Positions 19,617 to 28,054 of a DNA stretch of 64,000 bases are shown here, piece by piece; positions within the stretch are counted from its first letter, which is position 1; the number at the start of each line of letters is the position of its first letter. The stretch lies in NCBI RefSeq assembly GCF_004343505.1, contig NZ_SLXU01000002.1, forward strand, positions 62,001 to 126,000. The letters are read 5' to 3'. The notes below the pieces were generated by a model that was given only the letters and a program-made list of their open reading frames with translations, did no database searches and was not told the DNA's origin. The translations under genes and the position numbers were made by a program. The stretch comes from Rhodovulum bhavnagarense (GTDB lineage Bacteria; Pseudomonadota; Alphaproteobacteria; Rhodobacterales; Rhodobacteraceae).

Positions 19617-21149
19617 ATGACCCTGCCCGCGCTGACATTTTCCGACGATCAGGCCGAGGCCCATGACCGCGTGACCGAGTTGTTGCGCGGCATGGGCGTC
19701 GATCTTGATGCTGGCCGCCTAACCCCGCGCGTCGAGGGCAAGGCGGGCCTGCTGGCGGTGACCGGCAAGGCGGGGTCCGGCAAGACGATGCTGCTGGCCG
19801 AACTGGTCAAGGCGCTGGGCGAGGCCGGGGTCAAGACGGTATCGGGCGATTACGAAGGGCGCAGGAAGCGCGACCAGCGCACGCTGGCGATCCTTGCGCC
19901 CACGAACAAGGCGGCAAGCGTTCTGCGCCAGCGCGGCGTGCCCGCGACCACCATTCACCGCATCATCTATACCCCCGTCTACGATCCCGAATACGAAAAG
20001 ATCGCCGAGTGGCTGACCGGCGAGGGCGACCGCCCCGAGATCGAGGGCCTGACCGAGGCTGCGCTGGACCGGGCGCATGCCTTTTATCAGGGCAACAATT
20101 CGGTTCCTGGGGCATTGGCGGCGGCGGGGCTGCGTGGCAGCGATTTCATCCTGGGCTGGAAGCGGCGCGAGAACCCCCTGGATATCGGGTTTGTCGACGA
20201 GGCCTCGATGCTGGACGCGCGACAGTTCGAGGATTTGCGCGAGATTTTCCCGACTCTGGTCCTGTTTGGGGATCCTGCCCAGCTTGCCCCGGTCAACCAG
20301 TCGGGCAAGATGGTGTTCGATGGTCTGGATGATAGCCAGACGATGCACCTGCACCGCATCCACCGGCAGGCTGATGACAACCCGATCCTGGACCTGGCCC
20401 ACGCCCTGGCCGATCCCGACCTGGGCTTCGAGGATTTCGAGCGGTTGGTGGAACAGAAGGCCGCGCAGGACGATCGGGTGCAGATCGGCCGTCGGGTCGA
20501 TTCCGACCTGATGGCGCGCTCGCCCGTTCTGGTCTGGCGCAACGCGACCCGAATTCGGCTGATCCACGCCTTCCGCGCGGCCCACGGGGCGCCGGCCGAC
20601 GATCTGCTGCCGGGCGAGCCGCTGATCTGCGACGGGATCGAGCTGCCGCTCAAACACCGCAAGAAACGGCTGGATCTTGAGGCGCGCGGCCTGATCAAGG
20701 GTGCGCAGGTGATCTATCTCGGCCCCGGCCGCAAGCCCGGCTTTTCCCGCCTGCACGTGATCGGGGCGGAAGAGCCGCAGCTTTCGGCGGCCTCCATCGT
20801 CAAGATCGAGATGCCCGAGGAAGAGGAACCCTTCATCCCCTATGCCGCGCATATGGGCGCGACCTTCCTGCATGGTGCGGCGGTGACGATCCACAAGGCG
20901 CAAGGCTCGCAATGGGATACGGTGCAGGTCTTTGCCCCGGATCTGTACTCCGCCGCGCGGATGGGCCGGGTAGAGGCGGGCCAGCCGCTGTGGAAACGGC
21001 TGGCCTATGTCGCCATCACGCGGGCCGAGCATCGGCTGATATGGGTGACGCGCTATGCCCTGGCCCGCCCCAGAACGCCGCTATCTACAGGCGACCTGGT
21101 CGTTCCCGCCGCGCCGCTGACCCTGACGGCCGAGGACCCCGAAACTTGA
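19617..21149 (+). CDS. RecD-like ATP-dependent DNA helicase
   Basis: This 510-residue superfamily-1 helicase has an AAA_30-type N-terminal half and a UvrD_C_2 C-terminus. Motifs visible are Walker A TGKAGSGKT (residues 49-57), motif Ia LAPTNKAASVL, Walker B VDEAS (193-197), motif III FGDPAQLAPV (217-226) and the C-terminal IHKAQGSQWD (425-434) followed by YVAITRAEHRLIW. It lacks the RecD2 N-terminal helix-hairpin-helix region, so it is a short RecD-like protein rather than full RecD2. No RecB or RecC partner is nearby. The start at 19617 is 38 bases after ccr with no clear ribosome-binding site. Confidence 0.88.
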   Translation: MTLPALTFSDDQAEAHDRVTELLRGMGVDLDAGRLTPRVEGKAGLLAVTGKAGSGKTMLLAELVKALGEAGVKTVSGDYEGRRKRDQRTLAILAPTNKAASVLRQRGVPATTIHRIIYTPVYDPEYEKIAEWLTGEGDRPEIEGLTEAALDRAHAFYQGNNSVPGALAAAGLRGSDFILGWKRRENPLDIGFVDEASMLDARQFEDLREIFPTLVLFGDPAQLAPVNQSGKMVFDGLDDSQTMHLHRIHRQADDNPILDLAHALADPDLGFEDFERLVEQKAAQDDRVQIGRRVDSDLMARSPVLVWRNATRIRLIHAFRAAHGAPADDLLPGEPLICDGIELPLKHRKKRLDLEARGLIKGAQVIYLGPGRKPGFSRLHVIGAEEPQLSAASIVKIEMPEEEEPFIPYAAHMGATFLHGAAVTIHKAQGSQWDTVQVFAPDLYSAARMGRVEAGQPLWKRLAYVAITRAEHRLIWVTRYALARPRTPLSTGDLVVPAAPLTLTAEDPET

Positions 21150-21291
21150 AATCGGGATCTTCGCCAAGATCGGTGCGATCGGCGGCAGCGCCGCGCCGGG
21201 CTATCATGTTCGCGACCAAGCCCGATTTCGGCCGGGGGGTGACCGAAACGGCAATTGCGGTGCGCGCGGCGCTGTGGCACTCCCCTCCCGA

Positions 21292-21807
21292 ATGCGCCTC
21301 TCCGCTCTCATATCCGCCTACCTGGGCTTTTGCCGCTGGCTTGACCGGCTTGCGCTTGCACTTTGTGTGTCGGCGGGATTGTTCCTGGCGGGAGCTGTTC
21401 TGGTTGTCGTGGTGTTGCGCTACGGGTTCGGCACCGGATTTGTAGAGTTGCAGGACGCCGCCGCCTATGCCTTTGCGGTTCTGATGGCGCTGTCGATCCC
21501 GGTGACGCTCGCCCGGGGCGGCCATGTCCGGGTCGAGGTCGTGTCCGAACGCCTGTCGCGCGCCTATCTGCGCGCCGCCGATGCGGTGGCGCTGGTGATC
21601 TTCCTGATCCCGGTCTTCGGGTTGCTGATCCGGGCGTTCTGGCCCGATCTGGTCTATGCATGGTCGATCCGCGAAGGATCGGTCGAGACCGGGGGGCTGG
21701 GTGGCCTTTTCCTGGTCAAGACCGCGCTGCCCGTGGCGGCAGCGCTGACCATCCTGCAAGGGCTGGCGCAGGTGCTGCGCCCCGCACCCGGAAAGGACAG
21801 CGCATGA
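21292..21807 (+). CDS. TRAP transporter small permease (DctQ type)
   Basis: This ~171-residue protein with four hydrophobic helices is the small membrane subunit of a tripartite ATP-independent periplasmic transporter. Typical features are VVVLRYGFGTGFVELQDAAAYAF, where the amphipathic start of helix 2 carries the DctQ-type E-(L)-Q-D pattern, and LARGGHVRVEVV. An in-frame GTG at 21274 is an alternative start; neither has a strong ribosome-binding site. Its stop overlaps the large permease start by four bases. It forms one operon with the next two genes. Confidence 0.9.
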   Translation: MRLSALISAYLGFCRWLDRLALALCVSAGLFLAGAVLVVVVLRYGFGTGFVELQDAAAYAFAVLMALSIPVTLARGGHVRVEVVSERLSRAYLRAADAVALVIFLIPVFGLLIRAFWPDLVYAWSIREGSVETGGLGGLFLVKTALPVAAALTILQGLAQVLRPAPGKDSA

Positions 21808-23345
21808 CGGTCGAGGCCGGGTTCCTGCTGGCGATGCTGGCCGGGCTGTTCGCGGGCATCCTCAGCGGTATTCCGGCGATGCTGGCGATTGCGGGTGTGC
21901 CGATGGTGACCGCGCTGATCGGTGCGGCACTGGGCGTGTTCGATCTGGATTTCCTGAACTTCTTTCCCGGCCGGGTCTGGGGCGTGATGTCCAACCGGCT
22001 GCTGATGGCGGTGCCGCTCTTTGTGCTGATGGGGGTGCTCTTGGAACGCGCCCGGCTGGCCGAGCGCATGCTGGGCGTGCTGGGCCGGCTGACGGGCGGC
22101 TCGGCCCGGGGCATGGGGTTGAGCGTTCTGGCCTTTTCCACGCTGATCGCGGCCTCTACGGGGATCATCGGGGCAACGGTGGTGATGCTGGTTCTGATCA
22201 GCCTGCCCGCGATGCGCGCGGCGGGGGTGGACAAGCGGCTGGCGGCCGGGCTGGTCTGTGCCAGCGGAACGCTGGGGCAGGTGATCCCGCCCTCGATCAT
22301 CCTGGTGCTACTGGGCGACCAGATCGGCAATGTCTACATGGAGGCACAGCAGGCGGCGGGCAATTTCGCGCCCGATCCGGTCTCGGTGGGCGATCTGTTC
22401 GCGGGCGCGCTGGTGCCGGGGCTGATGCTGGTGGGGTTCTACGCCGCCTATCTGGCGATCCGGCTGAAACCGGCCCGCAGCGCCGCGCCCGCGCCGCGCG
22501 ATCCGGTCCCGTTGGGCGAAATCGTCTTCACCTTCCTGCCGCCGATCCTGCTGATCCTGGCGGTGCTGGGCTCGATCCTGGCCGGGGTTGCCACCACGAC
22601 CGAGGCCGCGGGGCTGGGCGCCATCGGCGCGCTGTTCCTGGCAGGCTACGGCACCACGGGCGGGCGCGCGGGCCGTTGGGCGATTGCGGCAGGCGCATTT
22701 GCTGCGCTGGTGCTTGTGGCCATGGGGCTGGCCGGGCTGGGCCGCGCAGGCGCGGGCAGTATCGCGGGCCTGGTCGCGCTGGGCGCGGGCGGGCTGATCG
22801 GGCTGGGCACGCTGGCCGCGGGCTGGCGGACCTGGCGCGCGGGGCTGCTGCCCGGCGCGATGGAAGAGACGATCCGCATCTCGGGCATGGTCTTCGGCAT
22901 CGTGGTCGCGGCCTCTCTGTTGGCGCTGGTGTTCCGGGGCTTTGGCGGGGACCGCATGGTGGCGGACTTGATGGCTGGCCTGCCGGGGGGCGGAATGACC
23001 GCCATCGCGCTGGTGATGGCGCTGATCTTCGTGCTGGGCTTTATCCTGGAGGCGGTGGAGATCATCTATATCGTCGTGCCGCTGCTGGGCCCGCCGATCC
23101 TGGGCACCGATATCTCGCCGGTCTGGTTCGCCGTGCTGATCGCGATGAACCTGCAAACTTCGTTCCTGACGCCGCCTTTTGGTTTTGCGCTGTTCTATTT
23201 CCGTTCTGTTGCGCCGGCCGATATCTCGACCGTCGATACCTACCGGGGCGTCGTGCCCTTTGTCCTCTTGCAGTTGGCCGCCCTTGGCGTTCTGATCGCC
23301 GTGCCGGGGCTGGCGACATGGCTGCCCGACATGATTTTCCGTTGA
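21804..23345 (+). CDS. TRAP transporter large permease (DctM type)
   Basis: This 513-residue, highly hydrophobic protein is the ion-coupled transport subunit. The N-terminal GILSGIPAMLAIAGVPMVTALIG, FAMxx-like GRVWGVMSNRLLMAVPLFVLMG, TLGQVIPPSIILVLLGDQIG and C-terminal MNLQTSFLTPPFGFALFYF are DctM signatures. It is about 80 residues longer than the common ~430-residue form: an extra hydrophobic stretch of Gly/Ala-rich helices lies between residues ~270 and 350. Long members of this type are known in the mannitol/chloroaromatic group. The ATG at 21804 is inside the DctQ stop (ATGA), so the two are coupled. Confidence 0.92.
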   Translation: MTVEAGFLLAMLAGLFAGILSGIPAMLAIAGVPMVTALIGAALGVFDLDFLNFFPGRVWGVMSNRLLMAVPLFVLMGVLLERARLAERMLGVLGRLTGGSARGMGLSVLAFSTLIAASTGIIGATVVMLVLISLPAMRAAGVDKRLAAGLVCASGTLGQVIPPSIILVLLGDQIGNVYMEAQQAAGNFAPDPVSVGDLFAGALVPGLMLVGFYAAYLAIRLKPARSAAPAPRDPVPLGEIVFTFLPPILLILAVLGSILAGVATTTEAAGLGAIGALFLAGYGTTGGRAGRWAIAAGAFAALVLVAMGLAGLGRAGAGSIAGLVALGAGGLIGLGTLAAGWRTWRAGLLPGAMEETIRISGMVFGIVVAASLLALVFRGFGGDRMVADLMAGLPGGGMTAIALVMALIFVLGFILEAVEIIYIVVPLLGPPILGTDISPVWFAVLIAMNLQTSFLTPPFGFALFYFRSVAPADISTVDTYRGVVPFVLLQLAALGVLIAVPGLATWLPDMIFR

Positions 23346-23369
23346 GACCCGATACGAAAGGGACCGAAA

Positions 23370-24434
23370 ATGCATCGCAGAACCTTCCTCAAGACAGGCG
23401 CGGGCGTGACTGCCGCCGGTGCGCTTGCCACGCCCGCCATCGCGCAGGGCAAGATCACCTGGAAGCTGCCGACCGCGTTTCCCAAGATGGCGCCGGGCGT
23501 GGGCACCAACGTGACCACCTTTGCCGCGCGGGTCGCGGCGATGTCGGACGGGCGGCTGAGTTTCGATGTTTACGGCGCGGGCGAGCTGGTGCCGGCCTTC
23601 GGGGTCGAGGATGCGGTGCAGCAGGGCAAGGCGCCCGTGGGGCACGGGCCGACCTATTACGCGGCGGGCAAGAACCCCGCGCTGCACTGGTTCACCGGGG
23701 TGCCCTTCGGCATGACCTCGAACGAGCATTACGCCTGGCTGCGCTGGGGCGGCGGGCAGGAGATCTGGGACGACATCTACGCTCAGCGGAACCTGAAACC
23801 GATCTACTCGGGCAATTCCAACACCCAGTCGGGCGGCTGGTTCAAGAAGCCCGTCGAGTCGGTGGCCGACCTGCGGGGCCTGAACATGCGCATCGCGGGG
23901 CTGGGCGGAGAGATCTACCGCAAGCTGGGCGTGAACGCGGTGCTGATGCCGCCGCCCGAAATCTTCCAGGCGCTGCAATCGGGCGCCATCGATGCCGCCG
24001 AATGGGTGGGGCCGATGCTGGACCAGGCCTTTGGCCTGCAAAAGATATCGCAACTGTGCTACCTGCCTGCGTTCAACGAGCCGGGCGCAGGGCTGGCGGT
24101 GGTGTTCAACCGGGATGCCTGGACCGAATTGTCCCCCGATTTGCAAGCCATCTGCGAAACCGCATCGCTGGCCGCCGCGCTGGAGGCGCAGGCGCAGTTC
24201 GATTATTTCAATGCCCGCGCGCTGGACGAACTGAAGGCGCAGGGCGTTGCGTTCCGCAATTTCCCGACGGATGTGATTGCCGCGCTACGCGATGCCTGGA
24301 ACGAGGTCCAGGACGAGCTGGCCGCCGCGCATCCGGACGTGGTGCGCGTGCGCGAAAGCTATGATCCCGCCCTCGCGCGGGCCCGCGATTACGCGGTTGC
24401 GATGACCGCGCCGCTCTTGACCGGGCGGGGCTGA
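23370..24434 (+). CDS. TRAP transporter substrate-binding protein (DctP type)
   Basis: This 354-residue periplasmic receptor has a Tat-type signal (RRTFLKTGAGVTAAGALATPAIAQ), then the mature DctP fold: ITWKLPTAFPKMAPGVGTNV, SFDVYGAGELVPAFGVEDAV, and LRGLNMRIAGLGGEIYRKLG carrying the conserved arginine that usually salt-bridges a carboxylate. VLMPPPEIFQALQSGAIDAAEWVGP is typical of the mannitol/chloroaromatic and 2-oxo-acid binding group. The ligand is therefore probably an organic acid, but not identifiable. Expression with the permeases as DctQ-DctM-DctP is clear from the spacing of 24 bases. Confidence 0.92.
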   Translation: MHRRTFLKTGAGVTAAGALATPAIAQGKITWKLPTAFPKMAPGVGTNVTTFAARVAAMSDGRLSFDVYGAGELVPAFGVEDAVQQGKAPVGHGPTYYAAGKNPALHWFTGVPFGMTSNEHYAWLRWGGGQEIWDDIYAQRNLKPIYSGNSNTQSGGWFKKPVESVADLRGLNMRIAGLGGEIYRKLGVNAVLMPPPEIFQALQSGAIDAAEWVGPMLDQAFGLQKISQLCYLPAFNEPGAGLAVVFNRDAWTELSPDLQAICETASLAAALEAQAQFDYFNARALDELKAQGVAFRNFPTDVIAALRDAWNEVQDELAAAHPDVVRVRESYDPALARARDYAVAMTAPLLTGRG

Positions 24435-24443
24435 GATGGCCGT

Positions 24444-24467
24444 GCCCCCACCGCCACCGGTGGGGGC
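24444..24467. terminator. GC hairpin after the TRAP operon
   Basis: A perfect 10-base stem, GCCCCCACCG (24444-24453) with CGGTGGGGGC (24458-24467) and a CCAC loop, begins ten bases after the DctP stop. No T-run follows, so it may be a 3' stabilising hairpin or a weak terminator rather than a classical one. Confidence 0.45.
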
Positions 24468-24551
24468 GACGGTCGACCGCGATCCGGCATGCGCGAGTGG
24501 TCGCGAAGGCGCGCCGATCCTGTCTCATCCTCGTGGCGCGGACGGAATTTT

Positions 24552-24573
24552 GGGTATTTGGGCCAAGAAGAAG
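24552..24573 (+). repeat. Dispersed GGGTATTT/CCAAGAAGAAG element, copy 3
   Basis: GGGTATTT, variable GGG and CCAAGAAGAAG end eight bases before the next ATG, so the element abuts the ribosome-binding site GGCAGGAG. A weaker upstream pairing (CGCGCC 24510-24515 with GGCGCG 24535-24540) takes the place of the tight hairpin seen at other copies. Confidence 0.75.
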
Positions 24574-24581
24574 GGCAGGAG

Positions 24582-25208
24582 ATGACACCGCAGGGGGTCG
24601 AGGCGCTGTTTACCCGCGCCGACGGGAACTATCTTTTCGCGCGCTGGGGACGGCCGATCGCGCCGGTGGTCTTTGGTGTGGACGATGTGACGCTGGCCAC
24701 GGTCAAGGGCGCCTGCGAGGCGGTGGTGGCTTTGGCCGGTCACGAGATGGCCGAAAGCGACCCGGAACTGGGCGTCAACCTGATGCTGTTTTTCCTGCGC
24801 GACTGGTCGGAGCTGGCCGAGACGCCCGATCTCGACCGGCTGCTGCCCGATCTCGGTTCGTTGGTGGACCGGCTGAAGACGGCGGGGGCGAACCAGTACC
24901 GGCTTTTCCGATACGATGCCGCGGGCGCGATCAAGGCGGCGTTCGTGTTCGTGCGGATGGATGCGACCTTGTCGGCGCTGCCTGCCGAGGCGGTCGCGTT
25001 GGACCAGGCTGTGCGGGTGATCCTGCTATGGTCGGAGCGGGCTTTCATGAGCGATGGTCCGCTGGTGCCTGCGCCCGATGGGCGACTGGTGTTGCGGCCA
25101 GAGATCGCGGACGTCATCCGTGTAGGGTATGATCCGGTGATGCCGGCCATGTCGCGGGACGTGGCCCATGCGCTGCGGCTGGCCGCGAGGATGGGAACGG
25201 AAGGGTGA
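24582..25208 (+). CDS. Conserved-looking protein of unknown function
   Basis: This 208-residue, acidic, probably cytoplasmic protein has no recognised domain. The N-terminus (MTPQGVEALFTRADGNYLFARW, IAPVVFGVDD) and a central FFLRDWSELAETPDLDRLLPDL stretch are followed by an alpha/beta C-terminal half. The ATG at 24582 is chosen for the GGCAGGAG at 24574-24581; the frame extends upstream through non-coding-like sequence. Its stop overlaps the GTG start of ybgC by four bases, so it is translated with the tol-pal operon. That context hints at an envelope-related or thioesterase-linked task but proves nothing. Confidence 0.75.
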   Translation: MTPQGVEALFTRADGNYLFARWGRPIAPVVFGVDDVTLATVKGACEAVVALAGHEMAESDPELGVNLMLFFLRDWSELAETPDLDRLLPDLGSLVDRLKTAGANQYRLFRYDAAGAIKAAFVFVRMDATLSALPAEAVALDQAVRVILLWSERAFMSDGPLVPAPDGRLVLRPEIADVIRVGYDPVMPAMSRDVAHALRLAARMGTEG

Positions 25209-25594
25209 GCCAGGAATTCGAGCTTAGGGTTTATTACGAGGATACCGACCTTGCGGGCATCGTCTATTATGCGAACTACCTGAAATTCATCGAACGCGCG
25301 CGCAGCGAATGGGTGCGCGGGCTAGGCGTGGACCAGATTCGGCTGAAGGCGCAGGAAGGGATCGTATTTGCCGTGCGCAGGGTCGAGGCCGACTATCTGG
25401 GGCCGGCCAAATTCGATGACCTGCTGAGGGTCGTGACGCAGGTCGAGGCCGTGACGCCGGCGCGGCTGATCCTTTGGCAGGAGGTGTTGCGCGGCGCGCA
25501 GCCTCTTTTCGTGGCGCGTGTGACCATTGTTGCCCTGGGCCGGGGAGGAAAGCCCACGCGCCTGCCGGCAGAGTTCCGCCGAAAGCTGGCCTGA
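25205..25594 (+). CDS. ybgC: Tol-Pal-associated acyl-CoA thioesterase
   Basis: This 129-residue hotdog thioesterase of the YbgC family shows YYEDTDLAGIVYYANYLKFIERAR with the catalytic aspartate (Asp15 in the DxxG motif), then FAVRRVEADYLGPAKFDDLL. YbgC hydrolyses short- to medium-chain acyl-CoA or acyl-ACP and sits with tol-pal in most proteobacteria, where it is thought to link to phospholipid synthesis at the membrane. The GTG start at 25205 overlaps the previous stop (GTGA). A 113-base gap separates it from tolQ, leaving room for a tolQ promoter. Confidence 0.93.
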   Translation: MSQEFELRVYYEDTDLAGIVYYANYLKFIERARSEWVRGLGVDQIRLKAQEGIVFAVRRVEADYLGPAKFDDLLRVVTQVEAVTPARLILWQEVLRGAQPLFVARVTIVALGRGGKPTRLPAEFRRKLA

Positions 25595-25707
25595 AGCCCG
25601 GAGAGAGGGTGGCCCTGACGCCCTTGTGTTGGCATTTGTCGTGAAAAGCCTGTAAGCTTCGCGGTAATCAGAGCCGAATTTCACGGCCGCAACAACGAGC
25701 AGACAGT

Positions 25708-26403
25708 ATGGAAACCGAAACCCTTGCGATGGCGCAGGAGATTGACTTCTCGCTGCTGGCCTTGTTCCTGCGCGCGACTTTTACCGTCAAGATCGTGATG
25801 CTTTTGCTCATTGCGGCCTCGTTCTGGGCCTGGGCGATCATCATCCAGAAAGTGATCCTGTATCGCAAGGCGCGCGCGGCTTCGGCCGAATTTGACCGCG
25901 CTTTCTGGTCGGGCGAACCGCTGGATGAGCTGTTCGAGACGCTGGGGGCAGAACCGAGCGGCGCGACCGAAAAGATTTTCGCCGCGGGCATGATGGAATG
26001 GCGGCGCAGTCACCGCCAGGATGGCGCCCTGATTGCCGGGGCCGCGGCGCGGATCGACCGGTCGATGGACGTGGCCATCGCCAAGGAGGCGGAGGTTCTG
26101 AACGGGGGGCTTTCCTTTCTTGCGACCGTGGGCTCGACGGCGCCTTTCGTCGGGTTGTTCGGCACGGTCTGGGGCATCAAGCACGCCTTTGAACAGATCG
26201 CGCTGCAACAGAACACCAATCTTGCCGTGGTGGCGCCCGGCATTGCCGAGGCGCTTGTCGCGACGGCGCTGGGGCTGCTGGCGGCGATCCCGGCGGTGAT
26301 CTTCTACAACAAGCTGTCGGCAGACAGCGACCGGCTCGTGGGGGGGTACGAAAGTTTCGCAGACGAGTTTTCCACCATATTGTCGCGCCAGTTGGACGGT
26401 TGA
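25708..26403 (+). CDS. tolQ: Tol-Pal system proton-channel subunit TolQ
   Basis: This 231-residue MotA/TolQ/ExbB-family membrane protein has three transmembrane helices: near the N-terminus (TFTVKIVMLLLIAASFWAWA), at FLATVGSTAPFVGLFGTVWG, and near IAEALVATALGLLAAIPAVI. The conserved Thr/Gly/Pro residues of the last two helices line the proton path. With TolR it harvests proton-motive force to drive TolA during outer-membrane constriction. The next gene starts three bases after the stop. Confidence 0.96.
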   Translation: METETLAMAQEIDFSLLALFLRATFTVKIVMLLLIAASFWAWAIIIQKVILYRKARAASAEFDRAFWSGEPLDELFETLGAEPSGATEKIFAAGMMEWRRSHRQDGALIAGAAARIDRSMDVAIAKEAEVLNGGLSFLATVGSTAPFVGLFGTVWGIKHAFEQIALQQNTNLAVVAPGIAEALVATALGLLAAIPAVIFYNKLSADSDRLVGGYESFADEFSTILSRQLDG

Positions 26404-26406
26404 GCG

Positions 26407-26886
26407 ATGGGCGCCTCGATGAGCCCCCGCAAGGGATCGCAGGGCGGACGCAGGTCGCGGCGCCATGGCCGTCATCCCGCCGCGATGTCCGAGATCAACG
26501 TGACGCCCTTTGTCGACGTTATGCTGGTGCTGTTGATCATTTTCATGGTCGCGGCGCCGCTATTGACGGCGGGCGTGCCGGTGGAATTGCCGCGGACCGC
26601 CGCCCAGGCCCTTCCGGCGGCGCAAGAGACGCCCCTGACGATTACCCTGACCGCCGATGGGCGCATCATGTTGCAAAACGAGCAGATCGCGAGCGATGGT
26701 CTTGTTGCCAAGCTGCATGCGGTGATGGCCGAGCGCGAGGATGACAAGGTCTATCTGCGTGCCGACGGGGCCATTGCTTATGAGCGCGTGGTCCAGGTGA
26801 TGGGAGCGCTCAACGGTGCGGGTTTCCGCGATATCGGGCTGGTGACGGAAACCGGCGGGCCGACACTGGATGGCCGGGACGAATAG
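26407..26886 (+). CDS. tolR: Tol-Pal system protein TolR
   Basis: This 159-residue ExbD/TolR-family protein has an Arg-rich cytoplasmic N-terminus, one transmembrane helix with the essential aspartate (Asp37 in NVTPFVDVMLVLLIIFMV), and a periplasmic domain (ITLTADGRIML, VYLRADGAIAYERVVQVMG). It pairs with TolQ as the rotor/stator-like proton motor. An earlier Met (26407) is used; a second in-frame ATG four codons later is possible. It sits between tolQ and tolA in the usual order. Confidence 0.95.
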   Translation: MGASMSPRKGSQGGRRSRRHGRHPAAMSEINVTPFVDVMLVLLIIFMVAAPLLTAGVPVELPRTAAQALPAAQETPLTITLTADGRIMLQNEQIASDGLVAKLHAVMAEREDDKVYLRADGAIAYERVVQVMGALNGAGFRDIGLVTETGGPTLDGRDE

Positions 26887-26893
26887 GCGCGGC

Positions 26894-28054
26894 ATGAGAA
26901 CCGGCATCTATATTTCGGGCGCGGCGCACCTGGTGCTGATCGCCTGGGTGATGCTGGCGGGCCTGTTTTCGGCCCCGCGCCCTGCGCCTGTCGAGGTCAG
27001 CGAGGTCAGCCTGATTTCGGCCGCCGAGTTCGCCGCGCTGACGCGCGAGGCCACTGCGCCCGCCCCCGTCGATGAGGTGGCACCGCCGCAAAGCCCCGCG
27101 CTTCCAGCCTCGCCGCGACCCGCGCCGCCGCCCGAGAACCGGCCAGACCGGCCCGCGCCGCCGGCCCCCCAAGAGCCAACCATGCCCGATACAGCGCCTG
27201 ATACCAGCGGAGTTCAGCCGTTGTCTGAGGCCGACATTGCCGAAAGCGTGCCCCAGCCGGACTTGCCGGAGGCCAGCGACGCGCCAGAGGCCCCCGAGGC
27301 CGATCGCGCGCCGCCGCGCCAGGCGCCGCGTGTCGCCCCCACGCCTGCGCCACCCGCCCCCGAGGATGTGGCGATTGCCGATCTGCCGCCGCAGCCCATG
27401 CTGCGTCCTGATCCTTTGGCCACGGGCGAAGTTGTCGAGACGCCGCCCGCGGCGCCCCAAGAGGCGACGACCGAGATCGTCACAGAGGCCGAACAGCAGC
27501 CAGAGGCCGGGCAGGGGATTGCCCGTTCGCCCCGGCCGCTGGCGCGTCCGTCCCGTTCGGTGGCGTTGCAAGCCGCGGATGCGGCACCCGCCGAGGTGAT
27601 GCCGCCCTCGGATGCGCAGGCCGATGCCTTGGCCGATGCCGTGGCACAGGCCGTCGCCGATGCGATCGCCGCGCCCGTTCAGCCCCCGACCCCGGCGCAG
27701 CTTGCAGGCACCGGGATTGCCCGCGGCGGCCCGACTCTCAATGCCGGCGAGCGCGACGCGCTGCGGCTTGCGGTTTCGCGATGCTGGAACGTGGGGGCAC
27801 TGTCCAGCGAGGCCTTGATGACGACAATTGTCGTGGGTCTTCAGATGCAGCAGGATGGCCGTCCGCGTGCCGATACACTCCGGCTCTTGTCGTGGTCCGG
27901 CGGGTCGCAGGCGGCCGCGCAACGAGTTTATGATAGCGCCCGGAGCGCGATCATCCGCTGCGGGGCGAGCGGATTTCCCTTGCCACCGGAGAAATACGAT
28001 CAATGGCGTGATATCGAGATCACATTCGATCCCGAGAAGATGAGGACCAGATGA
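26894..28054 (+). CDS. tolA: Tol-Pal system linker TolA
   Basis: This ~386-residue TolA spans the periplasm between the TolQR motor and TolB-Pal. One N-terminal membrane helix ([17 protein letters not shown]) is followed by about 220 residues of Pro/Ala/Glu low-complexity sequence, in place of the long Ala/Lys helix of enteric TolA. The C-terminal domain ([20 protein letters not shown] ... [16 protein letters not shown]) has the two cysteines expected of a TolA III domain. The ATG at 26894, eight bases after tolR, is preferred; an in-frame ATG at 26870 overlapping tolR would only add eight polar residues. Confidence 0.88.
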   Translation: MRTGIYISGAAHLVLIAWVMLAGLFSAPRPAPVEVSEVSLISAAEFAALTREATAPAPVDEVAPPQSPALPASPRPAPPPENRPDRPAPPAPQEPTMPDTAPDTSGVQPLSEADIAESVPQPDLPEASDAPEAPEADRAPPRQAPRVAPTPAPPAPEDVAIADLPPQPMLRPDPLATGEVVETPPAAPQEATTEIVTEAEQQPEAGQGIARSPRPLARPSRSVALQAADAAPAEVMPPSDAQADALADAVAQAVADAIAAPVQPPTPAQLAGTGIARGGPTLNAGERDALRLAVSRCWNVGALSSEALMTTIVVGLQMQQDGRPRADTLRLLSWSGGSQAAAQRVYDSARSAIIRCGASGFPLPPEKYDQWRDIEITFDPEKMRTR

